Below are positions 44,059-52,958 of a stretch of 64,000 nt of DNA, in pieces. Position numbers and translations under genes: made by a program. This stretch comes from Nocardia miyunensis NBRC 108239. Its GTDB lineage: Bacteria > Actinomycetota > Actinomycetes > Mycobacteriales > Mycobacteriaceae. The notes beneath the pieces were generated by a model. The model saw nothing but the letters and a program-made list of their open reading frames with translations. It had not been told where the DNA came from and ran no database searches. How positions within the stretch are numbered: position 1 is the stretch's first letter; every line of letters starts with the position of its first letter. The DNA lies in assembly GCF_001613065.1 (NCBI RefSeq), contig NZ_BDBQ01000001.1, positions 62,001 to 126,000 of the forward strand, read 5' to 3'.

Positions 44059-45345
44059 GTGAACACGATTGATCCGACACCCACCGTGGTGATCGTCGGT
44101 GCGGGACAGGCCGGTGCGACACTCGCCGGCCTGCTCCGGCAGGAGAAGTTCACCGGCCGGGTCGTCCTGGCCGGGGCCGAATCCGTGCCGCCCTACCAAC
44201 GGCCACCACTGTCGAAGAAGTACGACGGCGACGACTACGTCCAGTGGCTGCGACCCGAATCCTTCTACGCCGACAACGATATCGAGCTTCGCCTGGACGA
44301 TCCCGTTGTTCGCGTCGATCGCGCTGCCCGCACGGCGACGACTCGATCCGGGGTCACTCTCACCTACGACACGCTCGTCCTGGCGACCGGCGCCAGTCCT
44401 CGCGCGCTGCCGATCCCGGGAGCCGATCTGTCCGGGGTACTGGCCCTGCGCACGCTCGGCGATGCCGAAGAGCTGCGGACCGCTGTTCTGGCCGGATCGC
44501 GCCTGGCTATCGTCGGTGCGGGCTATGTCGGGCTGGAGGTCGCGGCCGCCGCGCGAGCTCGCGGCTGCGATGTCACCGTGATCGAACGCGAGGAGCGGGT
44601 CCTGGCCCGAGTGGCCAGCCCGGAACTGTCACGCATTCTCACCGACAGCCATCGCGCCCGCGGCACCCGGATCCTCATCGGGGCCGCCGTCGAGGAGCTC
44701 CTCGGCCGCGACGGCCGAGTGTGCGGCATCCGGCTCGGCGACGGTCGCGAAATTGACTGCGACACAGTAATTGTCGGAATCGGTGCGATACCCGAGGACG
44801 GGCTCGCCCGGTCCGCGGGCTTGGAGTGCATGGCCGGGATCGTCGTCGACAACGCCGCCCGGACCAGTGACCCGCGCATCCTGGCCATCGGCGACGTCAC
44901 CCACCGGATGCATGACGGACTGGGCACGCTCGTGCGATTGGAAAGCATTCCGAGCGCCACAGAGCAGGCCAAACAGGCGGCCGCCGTCATCACCGGCACG
45001 GCGATTCCCCCGCACGAGGTGCCGTGGTTCTGGTCGGACCAGTTCGACCTGAAGATGAAGATGGCGGGCGTTCTCGCCCCCGGAACCGAGGCGGTACTGC
45101 GCGGCGATCCCGGCACCGGCTCGTGCTCGGTGTTCCACCTGGACGCCGACGGCATCCCCCGCACCGTCGAAACTATAAACGCCGCAGCCGATTTCATGGC
45201 GGGCAAGAAATTCATCGGAAACCGGACGCCCTTGAACCGGACCGCGCTGGCCGACATCGGCACCCCGCTGCGCGAGGTCGCGCAAACCCCCGATCACACA
45301 CCGATTGCCGCGGGCGCCAGCACGCGAACACCACGAAGGATCTGA
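44059..45345 (+). CDS. FAD-dependent ferredoxin reductase (terpredoxin/putidaredoxin reductase type)
   Basis: 428-residue FAD/NAD-binding reductase. VVIVGAGQAGATLAGLL is the FAD fold, LVLATGASPRALPIPG links domains, LAIVGAGYVGLEVAAAARARG binds NAD(P)H, and RILAIGDVTHR is the second FAD motif. It moves electrons from NADH to the [2Fe-2S] ferredoxin at 42185 for the P450. The GTG start lies 5 bases after the P450 stop with a weak ribosome site, so coupling to the P450 is likely. Codons upstream in frame belong to the P450 gene in another frame. Confidence 0.93.
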   Translation: MNTIDPTPTVVIVGAGQAGATLAGLLRQEKFTGRVVLAGAESVPPYQRPPLSKKYDGDDYVQWLRPESFYADNDIELRLDDPVVRVDRAARTATTRSGVTLTYDTLVLATGASPRALPIPGADLSGVLALRTLGDAEELRTAVLAGSRLAIVGAGYVGLEVAAAARARGCDVTVIEREERVLARVASPELSRILTDSHRARGTRILIGAAVEELLGRDGRVCGIRLGDGREIDCDTVIVGIGAIPEDGLARSAGLECMAGIVVDNAARTSDPRILAIGDVTHRMHDGLGTLVRLESIPSATEQAKQAAAVITGTAIPPHEVPWFWSDQFDLKMKMAGVLAPGTEAVLRGDPGTGSCSVFHLDADGIPRTVETINAAADFMAGKKFIGNRTPLNRTALADIGTPLREVAQTPDHTPIAAGASTRTPRRI

Positions 45346-45347
45346 TC

Positions 45348-46451
45348 ATGCAAGCACTCGCCGCGGTCGCCCGCGCCCCACAGAGCGAATTCTCGCTCGA
45401 GACCATCACCATCGACGGCCCGAAGACCGGTGAGGTCCTGGTGCGGGTGGAAGCCGTCGGAATCTGCCACACGGACCTGGCCGCGCGTGACGGCGCACTC
45501 CCTGTCAGCCTCCCCGCGGTATTCGGCCACGAAGGCTGCGGTGTGGTCGAAGCAGTGGGCGAGGGCGTCACCAAGGTCGCGCCGGGCGACCGAGTCGGCA
45601 TCACGTTCGCCAGCTGCGGGACCTGTCCGGCCTGCCGTGGCGAATTCCCTTCCTACTGCCACAACTTCATGCATCTCAACTACGACGGCGAGCGCACCGA
45701 CGGCACCGGTCCCCTGTCCGCGAACGGCGAGTCGATCACCGGACTGTTCTTCGGGCAGTCCTCCTTCGCCACCTACAGCCTGGCGCTGGAACGCAATGTC
45801 GTGAAGGTGCCCACCGACCTTCCGGCCGAGATCGTCGCGCCGATCGGCTGCGGAATCCAGACCGGCGCCGGCGCGGTCATGCGCTCGCTCGCCTGCCGCG
45901 CGGGCTCGTCGCTGCTGGTCGCCGGTGCGGGCTCGGTCGGCTTGGCGGCGGTCATGGCGGCCGCGGTTCGCGAATGCGCGAACATCATCGTGGTCGAACC
46001 GCACGCGTCGCGACGGGCCCTGGCACTGGAACTCGGCGCCACGCATGCCGTCGACCCGGCCGCCGGACCGGTCGCCGAGCAGGTCCGCGCGATCGTCGCC
46101 GAGGGCGTCGACTACGCCATCGATACCTCGGGCATCCCGGCGGTCATCGAGGGCCTCGTGCGGTCGATGACCTTCCACGCCAAACTGGGCCTCATCGGCG
46201 TACCCGCGAATCCCGAAGCGGCACTACCGCTTACGGTCATCGAAGCACTGGTTCTGGGCATCACCGTCGTCGGCATCATCGAGGGCGACAGCGTCCCCGA
46301 CGAGTTCATCCCCGAACTGATCGAGTTGTTCCGGGCCGGACGGTTCCCCATCGACAAGCTGGTGACGACCTTCCCCTTCACCAAGATCAACGACGCCATC
46401 GCGGCACAGCACCGAGGCGAGGTCCTCAAACCGGTCCTCGTCCACGACTGA
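45348..46451 (+). CDS. Zinc-dependent alcohol dehydrogenase (aryl/allylic alcohol type)
   Basis: 367-residue MDR alcohol dehydrogenase. Catalytic-zinc residues are in GICHTDLAARDG and GHEGCGVV; structural zinc is held by SCGTCPACRGEFPSYC. NAD is bound by LLVAGAGSVGLAAVMAA. It belongs with benzyl/aryl-alcohol dehydrogenases (YDGERTDGT, FGQSSFATYSLA). It should oxidise the alcohol made by the P450 to an aldehyde. It starts 2 bases after the reductase stop, with GAAGGA upstream, and the aldehyde dehydrogenase follows 25 bases on. Confidence 0.92.
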   Translation: MQALAAVARAPQSEFSLETITIDGPKTGEVLVRVEAVGICHTDLAARDGALPVSLPAVFGHEGCGVVEAVGEGVTKVAPGDRVGITFASCGTCPACRGEFPSYCHNFMHLNYDGERTDGTGPLSANGESITGLFFGQSSFATYSLALERNVVKVPTDLPAEIVAPIGCGIQTGAGAVMRSLACRAGSSLLVAGAGSVGLAAVMAAAVRECANIIVVEPHASRRALALELGATHAVDPAAGPVAEQVRAIVAEGVDYAIDTSGIPAVIEGLVRSMTFHAKLGLIGVPANPEAALPLTVIEALVLGITVVGIIEGDSVPDEFIPELIELFRAGRFPIDKLVTTFPFTKINDAIAAQHRGEVLKPVLVHD

Positions 46452-46476
46452 ACCACCCCATGCAGAAAGCACGATC

Positions 46477-47916
46477 ATGACCATCGATTACACCGATCTC
46501 TATCTCGGCGGACGCTGGGCCGCACCGGCCACCACCTCGATCATCCCGGTGATCTCGCCGAGCACCGAAGAACGCATCGGCTCCGCGCCCGAGGGCAGCG
46601 AAGCCGATGTCGACGCCGCGGTCGCCGCAGCCAGAACAGCTTTCGACGATCCGGTCGGATGGGCGCACTGGGACGGCAAACGCCGCGCGGAAGTGCTCGA
46701 ACGATTCGCCGAACAACTACAGGAGCGTGGCGAGGAGACCGCGATCCGGGTCAGCAGTCAGAACGGGATGCCGATCAGCCTCGCGCGGCAGTTCGAAAGC
46801 GGTTTTCCCGCAATGCTTCTGCAGTACTACGGCACGATGGTCGCCGAGCAGGCCGACGACATCCGTCCCGGGATGCTGGGCGGCTCCACGATGGTGACTC
46901 GTTCGCCGATCGGCGTGGTCGGCGCGATCGTGCCGTGGAACGTGCCGCAAGCAATCACCTTCCTCAAGATCGCTCCGGCGCTGGCGGCCGGTTGCACCGT
47001 CGTGCTCAAACCGGCCCCCGAAACCGTCCTCGACGCATTCCTCATGGCAGAGGCCGCGCATGCGGCCGGTATGCCGCCCGGCGTGCTCAATGTGGTGCCC
47101 GGCAGCCGCGCACTCGGCGCCTACCTCGTGAGCCATCCGGGCGTGGACAAGGTCTCATTCACCGGATCTACCGCGGCAGGACGATCGATCGCACGCACCT
47201 GCGGCGAACTGCTGCGGCCCGTGACCCTGGAACTGGGTGGCAAGTCCGCCGCCATCGTGCTCGACGACGCGAACCTCGCCGACGACATCGAATCCTTCTT
47301 CAGCGCAACGATGTTGAACAACGGCCAGATCTGCTGGTTGTGCACCCGCGTACTGGCCCCGGCCGCGCGCTACGACGAAATCGTCGACACCGTAACGGAT
47401 CTCGTCAAGACAATCACCGTCGGCGACCCCCTGTCCGACGACACCCGGATGGGCCCGCTGGTCTCGGCCCGCCAACGCGATCGGGTCGAAGGCTATATCG
47501 CCGTCGGACGCGAGGACGGCGGCCGCGTCACCGTGGGCGGGGGTCGGGCCGGCGACCGCGGGTGGTTCGTCGAACCGACGGTCTTCGCCGACGTGCGCCC
47601 TGATCACACCATTGCCCAGGAGGAGATCTTCGGCCCCGTACTGTCGGTGATCCCCTATGCCGACGAGGCCGAAGCGGTGGCCATCGCCAACAGTTCCGAC
47701 TACGGGCTCGGCGGCACTGTGTGGACAGCGGACCCCGAGCGAGGCGCTGCCTTCGCCCGCCGTATCGCCTCGGGCACGGTGGGAATCAACGGCTATGTCA
47801 ACGATCCGACCGCCCCGTTCGGCGGAATCAAGCACAGCGGCATGGGCCGCGAGCTGGGCCCGGAGGGCCTGTCGGCATACCAGGACATCAAGAGCATCTA
47901 TCTCGACGTGCGCTGA
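46477..47916 (+). CDS. NAD(P)-dependent aldehyde dehydrogenase
   Basis: 479-residue aldehyde dehydrogenase, intact. PWNVPQAITF, GSTAAGRSIA (cofactor loop), LELGGKSA with the catalytic Glu, and NNGQICWLCTR with the catalytic Cys are present, as is EEIFGPVLSVIPY. It is a close paralog of the frameshifted gene at 19476. It is the last gene of the P450 operon, so it should convert the aldehyde to the carboxylate used by the local CoA ligases. A strong hairpin terminator follows. Confidence 0.93.
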   Translation: MTIDYTDLYLGGRWAAPATTSIIPVISPSTEERIGSAPEGSEADVDAAVAAARTAFDDPVGWAHWDGKRRAEVLERFAEQLQERGEETAIRVSSQNGMPISLARQFESGFPAMLLQYYGTMVAEQADDIRPGMLGGSTMVTRSPIGVVGAIVPWNVPQAITFLKIAPALAAGCTVVLKPAPETVLDAFLMAEAAHAAGMPPGVLNVVPGSRALGAYLVSHPGVDKVSFTGSTAAGRSIARTCGELLRPVTLELGGKSAAIVLDDANLADDIESFFSATMLNNGQICWLCTRVLAPAARYDEIVDTVTDLVKTITVGDPLSDDTRMGPLVSARQRDRVEGYIAVGREDGGRVTVGGGRAGDRGWFVEPTVFADVRPDHTIAQEEIFGPVLSVIPYADEAEAVAIANSSDYGLGGTVWTADPERGAAFARRIASGTVGINGYVNDPTAPFGGIKHSGMGRELGPEGLSAYQDIKSIYLDVR

Positions 47917-47924
47917 CCGTGGAT

Positions 47925-47952
47925 GCCCGGCGACCGATTCCGGTCGCCGGGC
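47925..47952 (+). terminator. Hairpin terminator after P450 operon
   Basis: A perfect 12-base stem (GCCCGGCGACCG and its complement) with an ATTC loop begins 8 bases after the aldehyde dehydrogenase stop. Confidence 0.8.
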
Positions 47953-47963
47953 TATTGCCGACC

Positions 47964-47996
47964 ATTTGGTCTGACTGTATTATGATTGGACCAAAT
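47964..47996. promoter_or_regulatory. ATTTGGTC / GACCAAAT widely spaced inverted repeat
   Basis: Perfect 8-base arms with a 17-base spacer lie 52 bases before the small protein at 48048; TATTAT in the spacer could be a -10. The half-sites resemble those of the FadR-type motif but the spacing is different. Confidence 0.5.
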
Positions 47997-48047
47997 AGGT
48001 GATGGACTGTCGTCACCCTTCACCTCCACGACGAAAGCCCTGGTTCC

Positions 48048-48305
48048 ATGCCCATCGCCCCAGCCACGTATTCGCAACCGCGGCTCGCTCAGCGCATCCG
48101 CCTGTACCGCCAGACGCGCGATCTGTCCCGGCGAACCCGCCAGGCGCCGCCGCCGTACACCTACAGCGAAACCGACGAGATGATCCGCCTCGCGGAGATA
48201 TGGCTGCCGTTCGGCGAACCCCCAGCCGAAGAGATCTTCACCCGCTTCGGCATCACCAGACAGGCATTCCGAGCGAGACTCGAACAGGCACTCACCGTGC
48301 CATGA
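48048..48305 (+). CDS. Small hypothetical protein, possible DUF3263-like
   Basis: 85-residue protein. The first 40 residues are basic (SQPRLAQRIRLYRQTRDLSRRTRQ). The rest, TDEMIRLAEIWLPFGEPPAEEIFTRFGITRQAFRARLEQAL, reads like a short helix-turn-helix and recalls small actinobacterial DUF3263 proteins (WxxxG, then xxFxxxxxxFxxxL). It is preceded by an inverted repeat and has no operon partner, being convergent with the large regulator at 48353. Function unknown; a DNA-binding role is a guess. Coding status rests on the upstream site, the ATG and the family-like pattern. Confidence 0.6.
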   Translation: MPIAPATYSQPRLAQRIRLYRQTRDLSRRTRQAPPPYTYSETDEMIRLAEIWLPFGEPPAEEIFTRFGITRQAFRARLEQALTVP

Positions 48306-48352
48306 GAGTCGGTTCACCTCGAGAGATGTTCGCTGGGATGGTCGGGCATTAC

Positions 48353-50815
48353 TCAGGAACGCTCATCTTGTGCGTGGTCGACGACCCACGCCGCGATCTG
48401 GGCACGTGAGGTGAACCCGAGCTTGGTGAGAATGTGTTCCACGTGGCCATGCACGGTTCGTTCGGATATCACGAGCTGATTGGCGATGGCCTTGTTGGTC
48501 AGGCCCTGGGAAATCAGGTTGGCGACCTGCCACTCACGTTTGGTCAGGCTCGTCGTGCTACCAGCGATCGGCGCCGAGGGCGGGGCGTTCTCGCCGAGGG
48601 CGTAGGCGACGGCTTGCTCGAACCTCAGGGCTCCACCCTTGCGGAGGGCGGCGTCGAATGCTCGCTTACCGAGCGCCTGGCGGGTCTGCCGCTCGCAGTC
48701 TTCGTGGTGGGCAAGCAGGTTATGGAACAGTACCGAGGAACTTCCCACCGACCGGGCCAGGGCTTCGGCGGCTCCCAGCAGAATGGCAGCGCGTTGCGCG
48801 TTGTCCTGATTGGCCGCGACCCACGCCATTGCCTCCAGGGTCACGGCGGCAAGTATCGGTTCGTCCAGCACCCTGGTCAGCCGCAGGCACTGTTCCAGTA
48901 ACCGAACCGCTCGGCTGCGGTCGCCCTGCTGCCAGACCGCCACCCCCATGGCCCACAACGAGTACGACCGAAAGACCGATTCCCCGTGGGCTTCGGTGAT
49001 GTCGAGCACCTGTTGATGAGAGGTGACGGCTCGCTGGGTGTCTCCCCGCAATTCGTATGCCAGCCCCAGCATCATCAGAATCCACACCCGGTCTGTTAGG
49101 ACACGGCGGCCGCCGAACACCACGAGGGCTTCCTCCAAGCGGGTACAGGCGAGGGGAATATCGCCGCTGTAGAGGGCCAGGAGTCCTTCCGCATGGGCGA
49201 CGCGGGCGTGGATCAGGGGGTCCGTCGTCTGCTCTGCCACAGCCCGTGCCTCTTCGACCCGCGCTGCCGCGAATTCGATCACTCCTTGCACTTCAGCCAG
49301 CATGCTGTCGGCGTACAGGGCTTCCACTCGTGCTGCGGTCGGCTGCCCGGACGCGTGGGCCAGTGCACTGTCGAGCCAGTGCCGTCCCTCACTGAGCATG
49401 CCGCGCGAGAGCCAGAACTGGAACAAGGCAGAAGTGATCCGCAACCCGGCAGTTATGTCATCGCCAGACCCATGCAGGCAGAACTTTATCGCTTCATGCA
49501 GGTTCGGTTGTTCCCGCTCGAGGCGCGCGATCCACTCCCGCTGCCGGGGGCCGACCCACTCGGCCTCCACCCGCAACACCAACCGCTGGTACCAGTCCCG
49601 ATGCCGGCGACGGAGTACCGGATGTTCACCGGATTGCTCGGACTTCTCCCGACCGTAGTCGCGCAGTGTGTCCAGCATGCGGAATCGCACCGCTGGGCCT
49701 GCGTTCTCACGGATCAGGATCGACTTGTCGACCAGTGAGGTCAACGAATCGAGCAACTCTTGCGGAGCCAGATCCGCGGTGCAGATGTCCTCTGCCGCGT
49801 CCAGTTCGAAACTGCCTGCGAACACCGCCACCCGGGCCCATACCTGCTGTTCCCGTGGTGTGCACAGGTCGTAGCTCCAGTCGATGGACAGTCGGAGCGT
49901 CTGCTGGCGTGTCGGTGCCAGGCGGGTGCCCGAGGTAAGCAATGTGTACCGGTCGGTGAGGCGCTCGAGGATCTGCTCGGGCGACATCGCCCGTAACCGT
50001 GCCGCCGCCAACTCGATCGCCAGCGGCAGGCCGTCGAGCTGTCGGCAGATCCGGGCCACCGTGACACGGTTGTCCTCGGTGAGCTCGAACCCCGGCACTG
50101 CGGCGGCGGCACGCTGCGCGAACAATGTCACGGCGTCGTATCGGGGTAGCCCACGTAGGGTCGGTGGGTGATCCAGGTCGGGGATGCTCAGCGGCGGCAC
50201 ACGCAACACCGCTTCCCCCTCGATAGTGAGGGATTCGCGACTAGTGGTCAGGATCCGCAAGTCCGGGCAACGGCGGAGCAGCATCTGAGCCAGTGCCGCG
50301 GCCGCATCCACGATTTGCTCGCAGTTGTCCAGTACGAGCAGCAACTGCCGCGGGGCGAGAAAGTCCGCCACCACGTCGTCGAGTCGGCACGCAGCCCAAT
50401 CTCGGATCCCGAGGGCAGCGGCAACCGTGTCCACAATCAGCGACCCGTCCTGTAGCTTGCCCAGCTCGACCCACCACACCCCGTCGGCGAATCCCTTCCG
50501 GACATCGGTAGCGACCTGCAGGGCGAAACGCGTCTTGCCGACTCCACCGATACCGGTCAGTGTCACAAGACGGGAGACCGACAGCAGGTTCCGCGCCTCG
50601 GTCAGCTCGCTTCGGCGACCGACGAAACTCGTGAGCGCGAGCGGTAGGTTTCCCGGAGAAGTACAGCGATAGACAACACCGAAACCTCCGCGTCCGATCT
50701 CCTGGCCGTCCTCGAACCCGGCCGCACTCGACTCCGCCGCGACCGTCTGGGGCACGCGCCGAGTGTCGGACGGATCACCTCCGGACATGTGAGTGATCAG
50801 GCTTCGTCGCCCCAT
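48353..50815 (-). CDS. PknK-derived ATPase/LuxR regulator with kinase domain reduced to a relic
   Basis: 820-residue regulator. After a 35-residue lead comes EIGRGGFGVVYRC, the glycine-rich loop of a Ser/Thr kinase, but it jumps at once to LPLALTSFVGRRSEL, the start of an NTPase. The kinase body (VAVK, HRD, DFG) is missing. The NTPase has Walker A TLTGIGGVGKTRFAL near residue 90 and Walker B LLLVLDNCEQ. A TPR-like helical middle (about 430-740) and a C-terminal LuxR helix-turn-helix (LTKREWQVANLISQGLTNKAIANQLVISERTVHGHVEHILTKLG) follow. Mycobacterial PknK has the same order with a full kinase. Role: transcription factor sensing an unknown signal; targets unknown. Confidence 0.9.
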   Translation of the reverse strand: MGRRSLITHMSGGDPSDTRRVPQTVAAESSAAGFEDGQEIGRGGFGVVYRCTSPGNLPLALTSFVGRRSELTEARNLLSVSRLVTLTGIGGVGKTRFALQVATDVRKGFADGVWWVELGKLQDGSLIVDTVAAALGIRDWAACRLDDVVADFLAPRQLLLVLDNCEQIVDAAAALAQMLLRRCPDLRILTTSRESLTIEGEAVLRVPPLSIPDLDHPPTLRGLPRYDAVTLFAQRAAAAVPGFELTEDNRVTVARICRQLDGLPLAIELAAARLRAMSPEQILERLTDRYTLLTSGTRLAPTRQQTLRLSIDWSYDLCTPREQQVWARVAVFAGSFELDAAEDICTADLAPQELLDSLTSLVDKSILIRENAGPAVRFRMLDTLRDYGREKSEQSGEHPVLRRRHRDWYQRLVLRVEAEWVGPRQREWIARLEREQPNLHEAIKFCLHGSGDDITAGLRITSALFQFWLSRGMLSEGRHWLDSALAHASGQPTAARVEALYADSMLAEVQGVIEFAAARVEEARAVAEQTTDPLIHARVAHAEGLLALYSGDIPLACTRLEEALVVFGGRRVLTDRVWILMMLGLAYELRGDTQRAVTSHQQVLDITEAHGESVFRSYSLWAMGVAVWQQGDRSRAVRLLEQCLRLTRVLDEPILAAVTLEAMAWVAANQDNAQRAAILLGAAEALARSVGSSSVLFHNLLAHHEDCERQTRQALGKRAFDAALRKGGALRFEQAVAYALGENAPPSAPIAGSTTSLTKREWQVANLISQGLTNKAIANQLVISERTVHGHVEHILTKLGFTSRAQIAAWVVDHAQDERS

Positions 50816-51372
50816 CGGGGTCGAGAACAGGGCCCGAACAGTCTGCTTGTCGCGGACGCAACATGCCGCTCACCTCAGAAAATTGCTTCGACGTCCCACA
50901 TACTAGACGCGAACCGACCGGCCTGTTCTTGCAAAGACGAGTTCCGAACCGCAGAGCCCAGTGCGGCATTGCGTACGCCAGGCGCCCGCGCCGATTCAGT
51001 GAATTCGTTGAGCATGCAGCCCGATGCAATGAGCCCGACCACCGCACCGGCCCGCCCGTACACGGCACCGCCTTATACATTTTTTGTATTTGGATGTTGC
51101 TTTCTGTATAGACTCACGCCATCGTAGACGTGTTGGGCAGATCACACCCTTGACTGCCGCGCCGTGGTCGCACACCCCGCCGCCTGAGAGCTCGCTACCG
51201 CGGCACTCGAACGAAATCCATACCGGGAGAAGCCCGTTCGATCGAACGGCCGAAGCGCCACACAGTTCATGCAGTGAGAGGAACGAATCTTGACCACATC
51301 TGGGCTCGAATTTATGATCATTCCATATGACCATTTATCTAGTAGTGTCCGCGGACCTGCCGGGGAGATGGT
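50816..51372. other. 557-base intergenic region with candidate promoter
   Basis: No convincing gene. TTGTAT (51084-51089) and TATAGA (51107-51112), 17 bases apart, form a good plus-strand promoter about 260 bases before the transporter. ATACA...TGTAT (51075-51089) is a small inverted repeat overlapping it. The stretch at 51321-51337 has a weak FadR-like half (ATGACCA). Short open frames here have no family features. Confidence 0.5.
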
Positions 51373-52716
51373 ATGACGACCCCGACCGCAGCCGCTGTCC
51401 CCCACGAGGAATCGCAACCGCCGCGAACGAATCCCCGGCGCGCGGCCACCGCGGCCTTTCTCGGCACCGTCATCGAGTTCTACGACCTGGTCATCTACGG
51501 CACAGCGGCAGCACTCGTATTCGGCCGGGTGTTCTTCCGTGATGTGAGCCCGCACGTCGCCCTCATCATGTCCTTCACGACCTTCGCCAGCGGCTATCTG
51601 GTGCGACCGATCGGCGGACTCGTCTTCGGGTACATCGGTGACCGATTCGGTCGTCGTCAGGCACTGATGTTGACCATCGCCATGATGGGCGGCGCCACGG
51701 TATTGATCGGCGTGCTACCGACCTACGCGACGGCCGGCGCACTCGCGCCGATTCTGCTGGTCGTCCTGCGCCTGTTGCAGGGAATCGCGGTCGGTGGCGA
51801 GCAGGGCGGAGCCGTCCTGATCGCCGTCGAGCACGCACCGGCGAACAAACGCGGTTTCTACGGAAGCTTCTCCACCGCCGGCGCGCAAGGCGGAACCGTC
51901 ATCGCCACGGCGATTTTCGCACTTGTCACGCTGCTACCGGACAATGCGTTCAATACCTGGGGCTGGCGGATTCCGTTCCTGCTCAGCGCTGCCATCGTCG
52001 CGGTCGGAATGATGGTGCGATACGGACTCGAGGAAACTCCCGACTTCAAGAAAGCACAGGAGACCGATGAGCGACCACGCAATCCGATTCGCGCGGCCCT
52101 GATCGAGCAGCCCTTGACGATCATCGGCATCGTGCTCGTGATGAGCGGCGTATTCGCCTGCTGGTATCTGCTGACCGTATACAGCCTCAGTTACGCGGTC
52201 GAACACGTCGACATCCCGCGAACCACGATGCTGTGGATGGTCACGGTCGCCACCCTGCTGGTCGTGGTGATGAATCCGGTCTGGGGAGCCGTGTCCGACC
52301 GCATCGGCCGGACCAAACTGGTCATCGGCGGACTGCTCATCGACGGAGTGCTGCTGTTCGCGTATTTCGCGGTCTTGCCCACCGGCAACCGGGCGCTCAT
52401 CTTCGTGCTCATGCTGGCCAACACGGGATGTGGTCACGCGATGGTCAACGGTGTCGTTCCGGCATTCGTGGCCGAAAGCTTCCCCGCCGAAGTGCGTTAC
52501 ACCGCAGGCTCTCTCGGTTTCCAGCTCGCCGGAGTGCTCGGCGGATTCGCCCCGCTCGTCGCCGTCACGCTGCAGAACTCGAGGGCCGGACTGATGTCGA
52601 TCCCCGCCCTGTGCCTGCTGTTCTGCGTGCTGGGTGCGATCAGCGCTCACACCCTGCGCCGACAGTTTCGATCGAAGCCCGGCAGCGACCTCGATCCGGC
52701 ACCGACCTTCGGATGA
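51373..52716 (+). CDS. MFS transporter, metabolite:H+ symporter (MHS) family
   Basis: 447-residue inner-membrane transporter with about 12 hydrophobic helices. ATAAFLGTVIEFYDLVIYGTAAALVF opens the protein. GYIGDRFGRRQALMLTIAMMG is the MFS loop 2-3 motif. LLQGIAVGGEQGGAVLIAVEHAP and RIPFLLSAAIVAVGMMVRYGLEETPDF are MHS hallmarks, as in ShiA, KgtP and aromatic-acid permeases. It probably imports the organic acid fed to the local ligases. GGGGAG precedes the ATG. It stands alone between regulatory and secreted-protein genes. Confidence 0.92.
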   Translation: MTTPTAAAVPHEESQPPRTNPRRAATAAFLGTVIEFYDLVIYGTAAALVFGRVFFRDVSPHVALIMSFTTFASGYLVRPIGGLVFGYIGDRFGRRQALMLTIAMMGGATVLIGVLPTYATAGALAPILLVVLRLLQGIAVGGEQGGAVLIAVEHAPANKRGFYGSFSTAGAQGGTVIATAIFALVTLLPDNAFNTWGWRIPFLLSAAIVAVGMMVRYGLEETPDFKKAQETDERPRNPIRAALIEQPLTIIGIVLVMSGVFACWYLLTVYSLSYAVEHVDIPRTTMLWMVTVATLLVVVMNPVWGAVSDRIGRTKLVIGGLLIDGVLLFAYFAVLPTGNRALIFVLMLANTGCGHAMVNGVVPAFVAESFPAEVRYTAGSLGFQLAGVLGGFAPLVAVTLQNSRAGLMSIPALCLLFCVLGAISAHTLRRQFRSKPGSDLDPAPTFG

Positions 52717-52958
52717 ACGGGTCTCGATGACACACCGATCCGATTCGGATCTCGATGGCATCGAAAATGAGCTTCGCAATCATCCATGAGGCGAAACGGC
52801 CGTCCGGGACGAGTGGTCCGTTCCAACGGCATTGATATCTACACCCGGACAAATCGACCGCGGACTATTTTCCGCACAGGGTCGTCTATTCGGTGTGCGC
52901 TCTGCACAAATTCCCGCACGAGCAGAACTGCGGGTCGCGAAAAATCAGATGAGGGAAA

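Noticed and set aside
50996..51334. Minus-strand open frame of 112 codons in the large intergenic region
   Set aside because: No family pattern and no ribosome site, and it covers the promoter-like region of the transporter.
52737..52751. Palindrome GATCCGATTCGGATC after the transporter gene
   Set aside because: Too short for a convincing terminator and not repeated elsewhere; probably chance in GC-rich sequence.
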